From an uncultured Clostridia bacterium (GTDB lineage Bacteria; Bacillota; Clostridia; Lachnospirales; Anaerotignaceae), in NCBI GenBank assembly GCA_947036475.1, contig CAMQRG010000029.1, positions 1 to 16,359 on the forward strand: DNA of 16,359 nucleotides. The letters run 5' to 3'. Each line of letters opens with the position of its first letter. The first letter of the stretch is position 1. This document shows positions 8,309-15,151 of this stretch, piece after piece. The notes under the pieces are model-generated. The model was not told the DNA's origin. It made no database searches and saw nothing but the letters and a program-made list of their open reading frames with translations. A program made the translations under genes and the position numbers.

Positions 8309-8974
8309 ATGAGGATATTAGCGGTTGCGGACAAGGAATCAAGATATTTGTGGGATTATTTTGAGAAAGATAAACTGCGGGGGATTGACCTGATACTGTC
8401 CTGCGGGGACCTGGACGCCAATTACCTGTCTTTTCTGGCAACGCTTTCCGATATCCCTGTGTTGTATGTGCGGGGCAACCATGACGACAGCTATGCGCAG
8501 AAGCCGCCGGAAGGCTGTGTCTGCGTTGAAAACAGGGTATACGTCCACAAGGGCATACGCATTATGGGGCTGGGCGGCTCCATGCGGTATAATACAGGGA
8601 AGAACCAGTATACAGAAAAGGAAATGGCGGCAAGGGTGCGGAAAATGAGGCTCCAGCTTTTGCGGAGCAAGGGGATTGATATTTTGCTGACGCATTCCCC
8701 CGCTTTTGGGCTGAGCGATGGGCGGGACCTGCCGCATCGGGGCTTTCAGGTGTTCCACTGTATCTTGGAGCGTTACCAACCGCGGTTTTTCATTCATGGA
8801 CATGCCCATTTGAACTATGACAGAAGCTACCGCAGACATTTTCTGCAACAGCAGACGCAGGTCATCAACGCATACGAACGGTATATTTTTGAATACGAAG
8901 GAACAGAGTGCCCGGAAGGCGGCAGTCAGATTCTGATACAGAAGGGAATAGGAGCGGAATATGAAAAAATATGA
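8309..8974 (+). CDS. Metallophosphoesterase (calcineurin-like)
   Basis: 221 residues, cytosolic. Conserved metal-binding motifs are CGDLD (D34), GNHDD (N57-H58), THSP (H129) and HGHAH (H163-H167). The first motif, normally D-x-H, reads VADKES (D8, K9, E10): the histidine is replaced, with E10 at its position. This may change the metal used, or be normal for this clostridial subgroup. ATG 8309 has GGGAGG at 8296-8301; a TTG at 8294 overlaps that site. The gene follows the BMP-like gene after 49 bases and overlaps the fructokinase by 14 bases, so all three are probably co-translated. The substrate is unknown; the family includes protein, nucleotide and phosphodiester phosphatases. Confidence 0.88.
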   Translation: MRILAVADKESRYLWDYFEKDKLRGIDLILSCGDLDANYLSFLATLSDIPVLYVRGNHDDSYAQKPPEGCVCVENRVYVHKGIRIMGLGGSMRYNTGKNQYTEKEMAARVRKMRLQLLRSKGIDILLTHSPAFGLSDGRDLPHRGFQVFHCILERYQPRFFIHGHAHLNYDRSYRRHFLQQQTQVINAYERYIFEYEGTECPEGGSQILIQKGIGAEYEKI

Positions 8975-9923
8975 TGCAGCGGCATTGGGAGAATTGCTGA
9001 TTGACTTTACAGAAAACGGGACAAGCGGCCAGGGCAACCGTCTGATGGAGGTTAACCCGGGCGGCGCGCCCTGCAATGTGCTGGCGATGCTGGCAAAGCT
9101 GGGAAAGAAAACAGCTTTTCTCGGCATGGTGGGGCAGGATTCGTTTGGCACACTCCTGCGGGATGTCTTGCAGGAAGTTGGAATCGAAACAAAGGGGCTG
9201 AAAGTTTCTGAGGACACCAATACGACGCTTGCGTTTGTGCATACAAAGCCGGACGGAGACAGGGAGTTTTCTTTTTACCGCAGCCCGGGTGCAGATATGA
9301 TGCTTTCGGAAAAAGATTTGGATATGGAGATTTTGGAAAACTGCAAAATATTTCACTTCGGTTCGCTTTCCATGACGCATGAAAACTGCCGGGCGGCTAC
9401 GAGAAAAGCTATTGAAACGGCAGAAAAAAGCGGTGCTCTGCTTTCCTTTGACCCAAACCTCAGAGAGCCGTTATGGACAGATTTGGAGGAGGCGAAACGC
9501 CAGATTGCTTATGGTATGGAGCATTGCCATGTGCTGAAAATATCGGATAACGAATTGCAGTGGTTCACAGGGGAGCAGGATTTTGATAAAGGGATTGCGG
9601 CTTTGCAGGAGCGTTTCCATATCCCTCTGATACTGCTTTCCGCCGGAAGGGACGGCAGCAGGGCATATGGAAATGGCTCAAAGGCAGAAGTTACGGCATT
9701 CCTGGGGCAGAATGCCATTGAAACAACAGGCGCAGGCGATACTTTCTGCGGCTGTGTGCTGCATTATATTCTGGAAAATGGCTGGAAGGATTATACACAG
9801 AGTGAATTGGAGAGCATGCTCCGTTTTGCGAATGCCGCCGCGTCTGTTATTGTGACGCGAAAGGGCGCTCTGCGGGTGATGCCGGAGGGGGCGGAAATTC
9901 TTGCAGTTCTGGAAGGGAAATAA
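8961..9923 (+). CDS. scrK: PfkB-family fructokinase
   Basis: 320 residues, normal length for ribokinase-family sugar kinases. The N-terminal signature NPGGAPCNVLAMLAKLG and the C-terminal ATP/anion-hole signature TTGAGDTFCG with catalytic base D260 are intact. The opening segment ALGELLIDF and the block SFDPNLREPLW match bacterial fructokinases. The reaction would be fructose plus ATP to fructose 6-phosphate, which suits an operon whose GH13 enzyme releases fructose from sucrose. Ribosome site AGGAG at 8949-8953 lies inside the end of the phosphoesterase gene, with which it overlaps by 14 bases. It is the last gene of the operon. Other sugars (2-keto-3-deoxygluconate, tagatose 6-phosphate) cannot be wholly excluded. 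Confidence 0.88.
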   Translation: MKKYDAAALGELLIDFTENGTSGQGNRLMEVNPGGAPCNVLAMLAKLGKKTAFLGMVGQDSFGTLLRDVLQEVGIETKGLKVSEDTNTTLAFVHTKPDGDREFSFYRSPGADMMLSEKDLDMEILENCKIFHFGSLSMTHENCRAATRKAIETAEKSGALLSFDPNLREPLWTDLEEAKRQIAYGMEHCHVLKISDNELQWFTGEQDFDKGIAALQERFHIPLILLSAGRDGSRAYGNGSKAEVTAFLGQNAIETTGAGDTFCGCVLHYILENGWKDYTQSELESMLRFANAAASVIVTRKGALRVMPEGAEILAVLEGK

Positions 9924-9929
9924 ACAAAA

Positions 9930-9968
9930 AGGCGGTGTGTTCATGGAATACGCCGCCTGTATTTTTTT
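9930..9968 (+). terminator. Rho-independent terminator of the sugar operon
   Basis: A 13-bp stem (9930-9942 with 9946-9958, two G-U pairs) with a 3-base loop is followed by TGTATTTTTTT. It lies 6 bases after the fructokinase stop. An A-rich run on the left could let it work weakly on the other strand too. Confidence 0.93.
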
Positions 9969-10045
9969 GTTGTGCAAAACGCTCTGATTCGGGCGGAAAG
10001 CATTTTGGCAAAGTGGAAAAACATGCCGAAAGTTGTGATAAAATA

Positions 10046-10074
10046 TTGTAAAAATAGTAACTTTGTGCTATATT
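10046..10074 (+). promoter_or_regulatory. Predicted sigma-A promoter of alr
   Basis: TTGTAA at 10046-10051, a 17-base spacer, then TATATT at 10069-10074. It lies between the upstream terminator and alanine racemase, in an AT-rich stretch. Transcription should start near 10081, giving a leader of about 85 bases. Confidence 0.65.
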
Positions 10075-10088
10075 AAATGAATGATTGT

Positions 10089-10105
10089 ATTGTATGGCAT
10101 ACAAT
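10089..10105. promoter_or_regulatory. Operator-like palindrome downstream of the alr promoter
   Basis: Perfect 8-bp inverted repeat ATTGTATG/CATACAAT around one central base. It lies about 8-25 bases after the predicted transcription start, a typical repressor position. The outer TTGTAT/ATACAA half-sites recall GntR-family operators, but no regulator gene in the window is an obvious owner. Confidence 0.5.
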
Positions 10106-10166
10106 CCCATAAAATATAGATAAAAAAGGCAGTTCCCTGTTAAAATGAAAAGAGGAGTGGAAAACG

Positions 10167-11360
10167 ATGGATTTCATTAAAAGAACCTGGGCAGAAATTG
10201 ATTTGGATGCATTGGACGAAAATATTGCGCATATTAAGGGCAAAATGGCAGCGGGACATAAGGTGATGGGCGTTGTAAAGGCGGATGCTTACGGCCATGG
10301 AGATGGCTTTGTGGCACGCAGATTACAGGAGGCTGGCTTTGACTGGTTCGGCGTTTCCAATATTGAGGAAGGCATGAGCCTGCGGAATGAAGGGATCACA
10401 AAGCCGATACTGATATTGGGCTATACGCCTGTGGATACGGTGAAAATTCTTGCAGAAAAGGAAATCACACAGGCTCTTGTCGGCATGGATTACTGCAGGG
10501 CTTTACAGGCTGAAGCGGAAAAGGCTGGCGTAACGGTGGAAGGGCATATTAAGCTGGATACTGGAATGACGCGCGTAGGTTTCCAGACGGACGAAACCAA
10601 TTTTGAACAGTCTTTACAGGATATCATCGCAGTAAGCAAAATGCCGAATATCAAAATCACAGGCATTTTCACGCACCATGCGGTTGCGGATGCGTATTTG
10701 GACGATAATCCGGAGTTTACAGAAATGCAGTTTTCCCGTTTTACAAAAATGACGGAAGCGCTGAAAAATGCAGGCGTGGAAATGGGTCTGCGCCACTGTG
10801 CGAACAGCGCAACGACAATTTCATATCCGGAAAAACATATGGATATGTGCCGCTCCGGCGTGATTACATACGGCATGCTGCCTTCCGGCGAATGTGAAGG
10901 CAGAATTGAGCTGAAACCCCTGATGACGCTGAAAACAACGGTGGGGCTGGTGAAGCATGTAAAAGCGGGCGCGCAGCTTTCTTATGGCAGAACGTATACG
11001 GCGGAAACAGACCGCATTATTGCGACTGTACCTATTGGCTATGCGGACGGCTATAACCGCGGGCTTTCCAACTGCGCGAAAATGATTGTAAGGGGGCAGT
11101 ACGCGCCAATCGTCGGCAGGGTCTGCATGGACCAGCTGATGCTGGACGTTACGGATATTCCGGGCGTGCAGATGGGCGATGAGGTAATTGTCGTTGGACG
11201 TGACGGCAACTGCTCTGTAACATTTGACGAGCTTGCCGGAATGCTTGGCACAATCAACTATGAACTTTCCTGCGCAGTATCCAAGCGTGTGCCGCGTGTA
11301 TACCTGCAGGGCGGGAAGGTTGTAGGCGTTGTGGACCATATCCTGCATCAGTATAAATAA
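10167..11360 (+). CDS. alr: Alanine racemase, PLP-dependent
   Basis: 397 residues. It interconverts L- and D-alanine to supply D-alanine for peptidoglycan, in the cytosol. The PLP lysine is K38 in VVKADAYGHG. The second catalytic base is Y273 in LSYGRTYTA, followed by PIGYADGYNRG. KLDTGMTRVGF and GRVCMDQLMLDVT are also typical. Length and domain order (N-terminal barrel, C-terminal beta domain) are complete. ATG 10167 is preceded by AGAGGAG at 10151-10157. The gene has its own promoter and terminator and appears to be transcribed alone, separately from the sugar operon. Confidence 0.97.
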   Translation: MDFIKRTWAEIDLDALDENIAHIKGKMAAGHKVMGVVKADAYGHGDGFVARRLQEAGFDWFGVSNIEEGMSLRNEGITKPILILGYTPVDTVKILAEKEITQALVGMDYCRALQAEAEKAGVTVEGHIKLDTGMTRVGFQTDETNFEQSLQDIIAVSKMPNIKITGIFTHHAVADAYLDDNPEFTEMQFSRFTKMTEALKNAGVEMGLRHCANSATTISYPEKHMDMCRSGVITYGMLPSGECEGRIELKPLMTLKTTVGLVKHVKAGAQLSYGRTYTAETDRIIATVPIGYADGYNRGLSNCAKMIVRGQYAPIVGRVCMDQLMLDVTDIPGVQMGDEVIVVGRDGNCSVTFDELAGMLGTINYELSCAVSKRVPRVYLQGGKVVGVVDHILHQYK

Positions 11361-11373
11361 GAGGTTTGCTGAA

Positions 11374-11405
11374 CGGGCTGGAGGCTTTGTCTCCAGCCTG
11401 TTTTT
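11374..11405 (+). terminator. Rho-independent terminator after alr
   Basis: GGCTGGAG at 11376-11383 pairs with CTCCAGCC at 11391-11398, extended by one G-U and one C-G pair, with a 7-base loop. TTTTT follows at 11401-11405. It begins 14 bases after the alr stop. Confidence 0.9.
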
Positions 11406-11421
11406 ATGGGCGGAAAGAAGG

Positions 11422-11450
11422 TTGCTTTTCGGGGGCAAATGTGTTACTAT
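11422..11450 (+). promoter_or_regulatory. Predicted promoter of the membrane-protein gene pair
   Basis: TTGCTT at 11422-11427, a 17-base spacer, then TACTAT at 11445-11450. Just downstream the octamer AATTTAAT occurs twice as a direct repeat (11452-11459 and 11463-11470). The site lies between the alr terminator and the start at 11521. Confidence 0.55.
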
Positions 11451-11520
11451 AAATTTAATTATAATTTAATGTAAAGCCTGCGCGGGCGGACTGGAAAGGT
11501 GATTCAAGGGGGAATGAAGT

Positions 11521-12117
11521 ATGAATTTGCAGGATTTGAAAAAGAAACCGGCGGAGGAGAAACAGCCTGAACAGAAGCCGGAGGGGCAGAAACTGAGCAA
11601 ACCAGCGCAGAAACACCTGATTATTGCGGCGGTAGTGGCCGTTGTCATTATCGGGGCGTTCGTGGGCATGAAGCAGAGCGGGGAAACCAACCGCAGGATT
11701 GAAAGCCTTGTGAATGACCTTGAGGACAGGGCGGATGATTATTTCATCTCTTACCCTGTAATCGGGGAGCATTCTGGGGATGATTTGTACTGGGGCGAGG
11801 GCGGTTATTTCGAGCGGGTAAAGGGCAAAAAGAAATTCCCCGCAGCAGTTGCAGAGAAGGTGAAAAGGGTCTGCGTTTATGCGGGCGAGGAGGGAGAGGA
11901 AGAAACATTCCACTCGAGCGGATTTGAAAAAGCCTGCCGCATGGCAGCTGTTCTGGAATATATGAAATATGAAAACGAAGATGTGAAGGCGGCTATGGAT
12001 ACCCTGATGGTACAGGCAGCCGAAGCCGCCAAAGGGGATAACTGGATTACGAGCAGGAATCTTTTTATGACGTTTGCAAAGTATGACAGCCTGCCTTATA
12101 TGGTAACCCCGATGTAA
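11521..12117 (+). CDS. Single-pass membrane protein of unknown function (probable 5' half of a split gene)
   Basis: 198 residues, family not recognised. The first 32 residues are Lys/Glu/Pro/Gln-rich and cytoplasmic in character. A single transmembrane helix covers residues 33-50 (LIIAAVVAVVIIGAFVGM), followed by a mainly helical, charged extracytoplasmic region. The ribosome site AAGGGGG at 11506-11512 is well placed. The stop overlaps the next start as TAATG. If the run TATAT at 12097-12101 were two bases shorter, the frame would continue straight into the next gene as SLPYGNPDVMPKEE. I therefore suspect one original protein of about 570 residues broken by a small frameshift. True translational coupling of two genes is the alternative. 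Confidence 0.7.
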   Translation: MNLQDLKKKPAEEKQPEQKPEGQKLSKPAQKHLIIAAVVAVVIIGAFVGMKQSGETNRRIESLVNDLEDRADDYFISYPVIGEHSGDDLYWGEGGYFERVKGKKKFPAAVAEKVKRVCVYAGEEGEEETFHSSGFEKACRMAAVLEYMKYENEDVKAAMDTLMVQAAEAAKGDNWITSRNLFMTFAKYDSLPYMVTPM

Positions 12118-13226
12118 TGCCGAAAGAGGAAATTGAGGCGGTGTTTGCGGAAAAATGGCAGGAAATCAAGCGGGAAATGCCCGCGGGCAAGGCGGATTTG
12201 GGCGGCTTTTTAGAAGACGCGGCTGAAATAGCATCTACTGCGCCAATAAAGGTTCCGGAGTATGGGACGGTAAGGAATACAAATACATCATCGGCGGCGG
12301 CTGAGGGCAGTGCGCCTGCACTTGTCGAAGTGTATCTGGATATGGACAAAATGGCACCCTATGACGAAATCCTTGCGGCTTTGGAGGAATACGGAGAAGA
12401 AGCGATATTCCGCAACGGCGAGGGCGGTTATTATGACGGGAGCGGGGAAAAAGGGAATCTTTACGGGGATTTCCGCACGCAGTACATCAGCGGAAAGGTA
12501 CGCCGGACAGGGCAGGAGGACGCCTTTACAGAGCAGTACCTGCGCGACCATTATGACAAGCCCAGCAAAACATATACCTATTTTAAGGATGAGCAGATTG
12601 GCGCGCTGCCAGAGTTCTATTCGGATACGGAACGGGTATTTGTCTATGACGATACTGTATATGCTTTTACACCTTACGCGATTTATACCACAAACGGTAA
12701 CGTTTATTATGATGTGGAAACGGCAGAACGTGCGGAAAGGAAACACGTCCCTCTGGGACAGGCGGATTCGCTTGTGGAAGATGTGAACGAACGGATTCGG
12801 CCTTATTTGCGGGAACTGTCGGATTTTGACCCAAGATATGAATACGATATAGATAACAGTCTGGTTACGGTTTATTTGAAATCACCTCAGGGAATAACCG
12901 AAGCACTGAAAGGGGACGGGCAGATTCCGATTAAGGAGGATACCACGATGACGTGGGAAAACCTGCAGGAGTCCCTCTGCAATATATGTGAGGAAATGAG
13001 CAAAGCCGTGCGGGATGTTGAGGATATAAGGAGCGCCATGTGGGGTACCCAGGAAGAAACGGGCGTTGCATTGATTCTTGCCAGCGATGTTGACCCTGAC
13101 AGCGGGCTACTCTCCATACTGAATGGGGAGGTTGTGCGGGATAATTCCATGGACCTGCCCGTTACGCCGACACCAGTTGATTCCGAAGCGGAAAATGTCG
13201 AAGATGCGGCAGAGGCGGAGGATTGA
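12117..13226 (+). CDS. Protein of unknown function, probable 3' half of the membrane-anchored protein
   Basis: 369 residues, family not recognised. There is no signal peptide or membrane helix, which is odd if it is a separate product coupled to a membrane protein. The start ATG overlaps the preceding stop by one base and has no purine-rich ribosome site of its own. The in-frame sequence upstream is open for 33 bases and reads YGNPDVM, a natural continuation of the previous frame. The middle part is rich in Tyr and Asp (YDDTVYAFTPYAIY, DFDPRYEYDIDN). The last 30 residues form an acidic, Pro/Glu/Ala-rich low-complexity tail. If fused to the preceding frame it would lie outside the membrane. 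Confidence 0.68.
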   Translation: MPKEEIEAVFAEKWQEIKREMPAGKADLGGFLEDAAEIASTAPIKVPEYGTVRNTNTSSAAAEGSAPALVEVYLDMDKMAPYDEILAALEEYGEEAIFRNGEGGYYDGSGEKGNLYGDFRTQYISGKVRRTGQEDAFTEQYLRDHYDKPSKTYTYFKDEQIGALPEFYSDTERVFVYDDTVYAFTPYAIYTTNGNVYYDVETAERAERKHVPLGQADSLVEDVNERIRPYLRELSDFDPRYEYDIDNSLVTVYLKSPQGITEALKGDGQIPIKEDTTMTWENLQESLCNICEEMSKAVRDVEDIRSAMWGTQEETGVALILASDVDPDSGLLSILNGEVVRDNSMDLPVTPTPVDSEAENVEDAAEAED

Positions 13227-13251
13227 GCAGAGCAGTTTTGAATGAAATATG

Positions 13252-13291
13252 AAAAATAATAGGGGGGTTCATCTAAAATATGAAATCCCCC
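13252..13291 (-). terminator. Terminator for the minus-strand gene in the convergent gap
   Basis: Five G-C pairs (within 13262-13267 and 13287-13291) and a TTCAT/ATGAA segment form a stem with a small internal loop. On the minus strand it is followed by TATTATTTTT (complement of 13252-13261). It lies 17 bases past the stop of the GyrI-like gene. On the plus strand no T run follows, so it is a poor terminator for the plus-strand genes. Confidence 0.7.
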
Positions 13292-13308
13292 TGCAAATTG
13301 GAATTTAT

Positions 13309-13767
13309 TTATAACTTTCTAATTGGAAAAAATATATAATTTTTCCCTGTCTGCGGACAAGTAAAATCGTGGACTGCTCCCGCCAGTGGAATGGTATTAT
13401 CTTCCATGTATTTTATTGTTTTTGAAAAGGTATCATCTTCACATTCTACATATATGTATTCATAGCCAGGAATTATCCATTTTGTCCAGCCGTCAGGAGC
13501 TTCCGCGTTATCTTGGCATTCTACTCCGGCAAGGTAAAGACCTTTTTTGAAATCTTCCCATGGATTGAATGAATGTGAGAAATCGGACATAGCTCCCCAT
13601 ATGCCGCTGATATTTCCAGTTTTATCTTTTTTGGCTAAATGCTGGACTTCTTCAAAATGAGAATTTGCATCAATCCATAATCTATGAATAAAACCTTCTC
13701 TGTCTAAAGTGGAACCTTCTTTTCCTATCACAACAAAAGATTCCTTTATGCACTTTTCAACTTTCAT
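13309..13767 (-). CDS. GyrI-like / Cass2-type effector-binding protein
   Basis: 152 residues with no DNA-binding domain. The segment PDGWTKWIIPGYEYIYVECE followed by a C-terminal LAGAVHDF and NYIFFPIRK matches the layout of the GyrI-like small-molecule-binding fold seen at the end of AraC/MerR regulators and in integron Cass2 proteins. The same layout (PEGWEEYTVPAGTWAVFS) occurs in the AraC regulator next door. I start at the ATG complementary to 13765-13767 because GGGGGAG lies just upstream on the minus strand; the frame stays open to 13857 but that extension overlaps the ribosome site. Base composition is clearly more AT-rich than the neighbours, suggesting recent arrival. A drug- or ligand-binding role is inference. 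Confidence 0.8.
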   Translation of the reverse strand: MKVEKCIKESFVVIGKEGSTLDREGFIHRLWIDANSHFEEVQHLAKKDKTGNISGIWGAMSDFSHSFNPWEDFKKGLYLAGVECQDNAEAPDGWTKWIIPGYEYIYVECEDDTFSKTIKYMEDNTIPLAGAVHDFTCPQTGKNYIFFPIRKL

Positions 13768-13906
13768 ATTCTCCCCCATAAGTCTTGTTTTATCGAAGAT
13801 GTTTCCTTTTTTGGTGCTCTCCTGCTGGTTGATTATCGTCCCTCTGGCCTGTGCCATTCTGACACAAATGAGTCGTCAGCCATTGTAATATATTCGGTGG
13901 TGAAAT

Positions 13907-13970
13907 TACCTTCGCTTGACAAGGGTATATACGGCTGAAAAAGCGTGTATTCCCTTGTCAAGCGAAGGTA
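13907..13970. repeat. Long near-perfect hairpin (19-bp perfect arms)
   Basis: Arms 13907-13925 and 13952-13970 are perfect 19-bp reverse complements (TACCTTCGCTTGACAAGGG). After one mismatch a further 7 pairs (927-933 with 944-950, one G-U) continue the stem to a 10-base loop. No T run follows on either strand, so it does not look like a simple terminator. It could be a dispersed palindromic repeat or small mobile element. It sits between the two minus-strand GyrI-domain genes; the surrounding 13768-14037 contains no gene I can support. Confidence 0.9.
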
Positions 13971-14037
13971 TCCTTTATACATTGCCTCTCAAAAGAAAAA
14001 TTTGTTTTTTAGCTAAGCTGCTTTTTTGACAGGTATA

Positions 14038-14886
14038 TTATTTTTTCTCTATGACAGGGAGCCAGACCTCAAACACTGCCTCGGCCGGATTTGGCGCAAG
14101 GTAACATTCAATATCCGGAAGGTCGGCATATTCATAGCCGGAGGTCGGCAGCCATTCTGTTACGGCGCGCCGCTCCAGGTCTTGTATTGCGTTGGGCATT
14201 GGTCCATGCCCGCTGAAAACAGCCCATGTCCCCGCGGGAACAGTATATTCCTCCCAACCTTCCGGCAGGCTGCTCTGGTTGGCCGCCGCAATAAAGTAGC
14301 GCCAGTTTTCCCCAAAGCATACGGAAACACCAAGGATACCTTTAGGTTCCTCCATTTTTTCCACAAGCAGTGGTACGATGCCTTCCTCTGCCGCCTGCGC
14401 CCATAACCCCGGTACGGTCTGGAAGTTTTTTTCGATATCCTGTTCCAGAGGTGCACTGATGCCTATGATACGGAAAGCGCCTTTTTTCAGGATTTTATAG
14501 TCCAGTTCCTCCGCCCCTGTCACACTGACCCGGAATGTAATCGGCTGGAAGGCTTTCAGCTGCACGCCTTCTTTTTTCGCTTCTGAGGGCGCAATGCCAT
14601 GTACGCTTTGGAATGCCCTGTTGAATGCCGTAGGCGACTGGTAGCCGTATTTCAGCGCAATATCTACAACTTTCCCCTTATCATTCTGCAAATCAAAAGC
14701 CGCTTTCGTCATGCGCCGCCGCCGAATGTATTCAGACAAAGGGACTCCGGCGAGATAGGTAAACATTCTCTGGAAATGAAACACAGAACAGCTTGCGATT
14801 TTTGCCGCTGTCCCGTAGTCAATTTCTCCTTCCAGCTGTGTTTCGATATAGGCAAGAGCTTCATTCATCTGCTTGATCCAATCCAT
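14038..14886 (-). CDS. AraC-family transcriptional regulator with GyrI-like effector domain
   Basis: 282 residues. The N-terminal part carries two helix-turn-helix units (about residues 24-47, and 72-97 with VVDIALKYGYQSPTAFNRAF), the AraC signature. Residues about 125-280 form a GyrI-like effector-binding domain (GILGVSVCFGENWRYF, then VPAGTWAVFSGHG and IECYLAPN). This Rob/BltR-like arrangement is usual in regulators that sense lipophilic drugs or metabolites. The start is the ATG complementary to 14884-14886 with AAAGGAG 9 bases upstream; an in-frame ATG at 14982 would translate the promoter region. The target is unknown: no efflux pump lies in the window, and the adjacent small GyrI-like gene is the best local candidate. 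Confidence 0.92.
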   Translation of the reverse strand: MDWIKQMNEALAYIETQLEGEIDYGTAAKIASCSVFHFQRMFTYLAGVPLSEYIRRRRMTKAAFDLQNDKGKVVDIALKYGYQSPTAFNRAFQSVHGIAPSEAKKEGVQLKAFQPITFRVSVTGAEELDYKILKKGAFRIIGISAPLEQDIEKNFQTVPGLWAQAAEEGIVPLLVEKMEEPKGILGVSVCFGENWRYFIAAANQSSLPEGWEEYTVPAGTWAVFSGHGPMPNAIQDLERRAVTEWLPTSGYEYADLPDIECYLAPNPAEAVFEVWLPVIEKK

Positions 14887-14907
14887 TTTCACCAACTCCT
14901 TTTCTGT

Positions 14908-14971
14908 ATTATAAGGAATATGCCGCGGAAAATCCTCTGAAAAAGATGCAGAAAAAAGAGAGGATTTTTCC
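14908..14971 (-). promoter_or_regulatory. Candidate promoter and overlapping inverted repeat upstream of the AraC gene
   Basis: On the minus strand TATAAT (complement of 14908-14913) is a consensus -10 box placed just before the ribosome site; no good -35 is visible. An inverted repeat (14927-14938 GGAAAATCCTCT with 14959-14971 AGAGGATTTTTCC) covers the expected -35 zone. A bound regulator could replace or block the -35 contact, possibly by autoregulation. The remaining bases to 15151 hold short GC-rich repeats (GCCGCC/GGCGGC near 15056-15090) but no gene. Confidence 0.4.
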
Positions 14972-15151
14972 TGAGATTCCATGTACAGGAAAAGGGGTTA
15001 ATTCTAACGCCGGAACACAACAATTTCAGAGGCGGAACATGAATCGGCGTATTCAGCCGCCATAAGGTTTATTTCATCGGCGGCAATACCATGGCATCTG
15101 TCACTGCCTTATGTTTCTCCTTTGTTCCTGATTTGGAATGGGCAGATTGTT

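Noticed and set aside
7084..8334. Long open frame (416 codons) on the minus strand
   Set aside because: It is antisense to the BMP-domain gene. It is Arg/His/Ile/Pro-rich without recognisable motifs, so it is a coding shadow.
13768..13857. N-terminal extension of the GyrI-like protein to the ATG at 13857
   Set aside because: The extension would translate the GGGGGAG ribosome site, and the residues have no family character. The ATG at 13767 gives the normal domain length.
13861..13890. 16-codon minus-strand peptide frame starting near 13883
   Set aside because: There is no convincing ribosome site and the length is within chance expectation. It may be a remnant, but nothing supports it.
14887..14982. 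N-terminal extension of the AraC regulator to 14982
   Set aside because: It crosses a consensus -10 box and the ribosome site. The AraC domain begins normally at the ATG complementary to 14884-14886.
14983..15151. Short minus-strand peptide frames and GC-rich repeats after holA
   Set aside because: The frames are under 20 codons without good ribosome sites. The GCCGCC/GGCGGC hairpin has no T run on either strand, so I call neither a gene nor a terminator.
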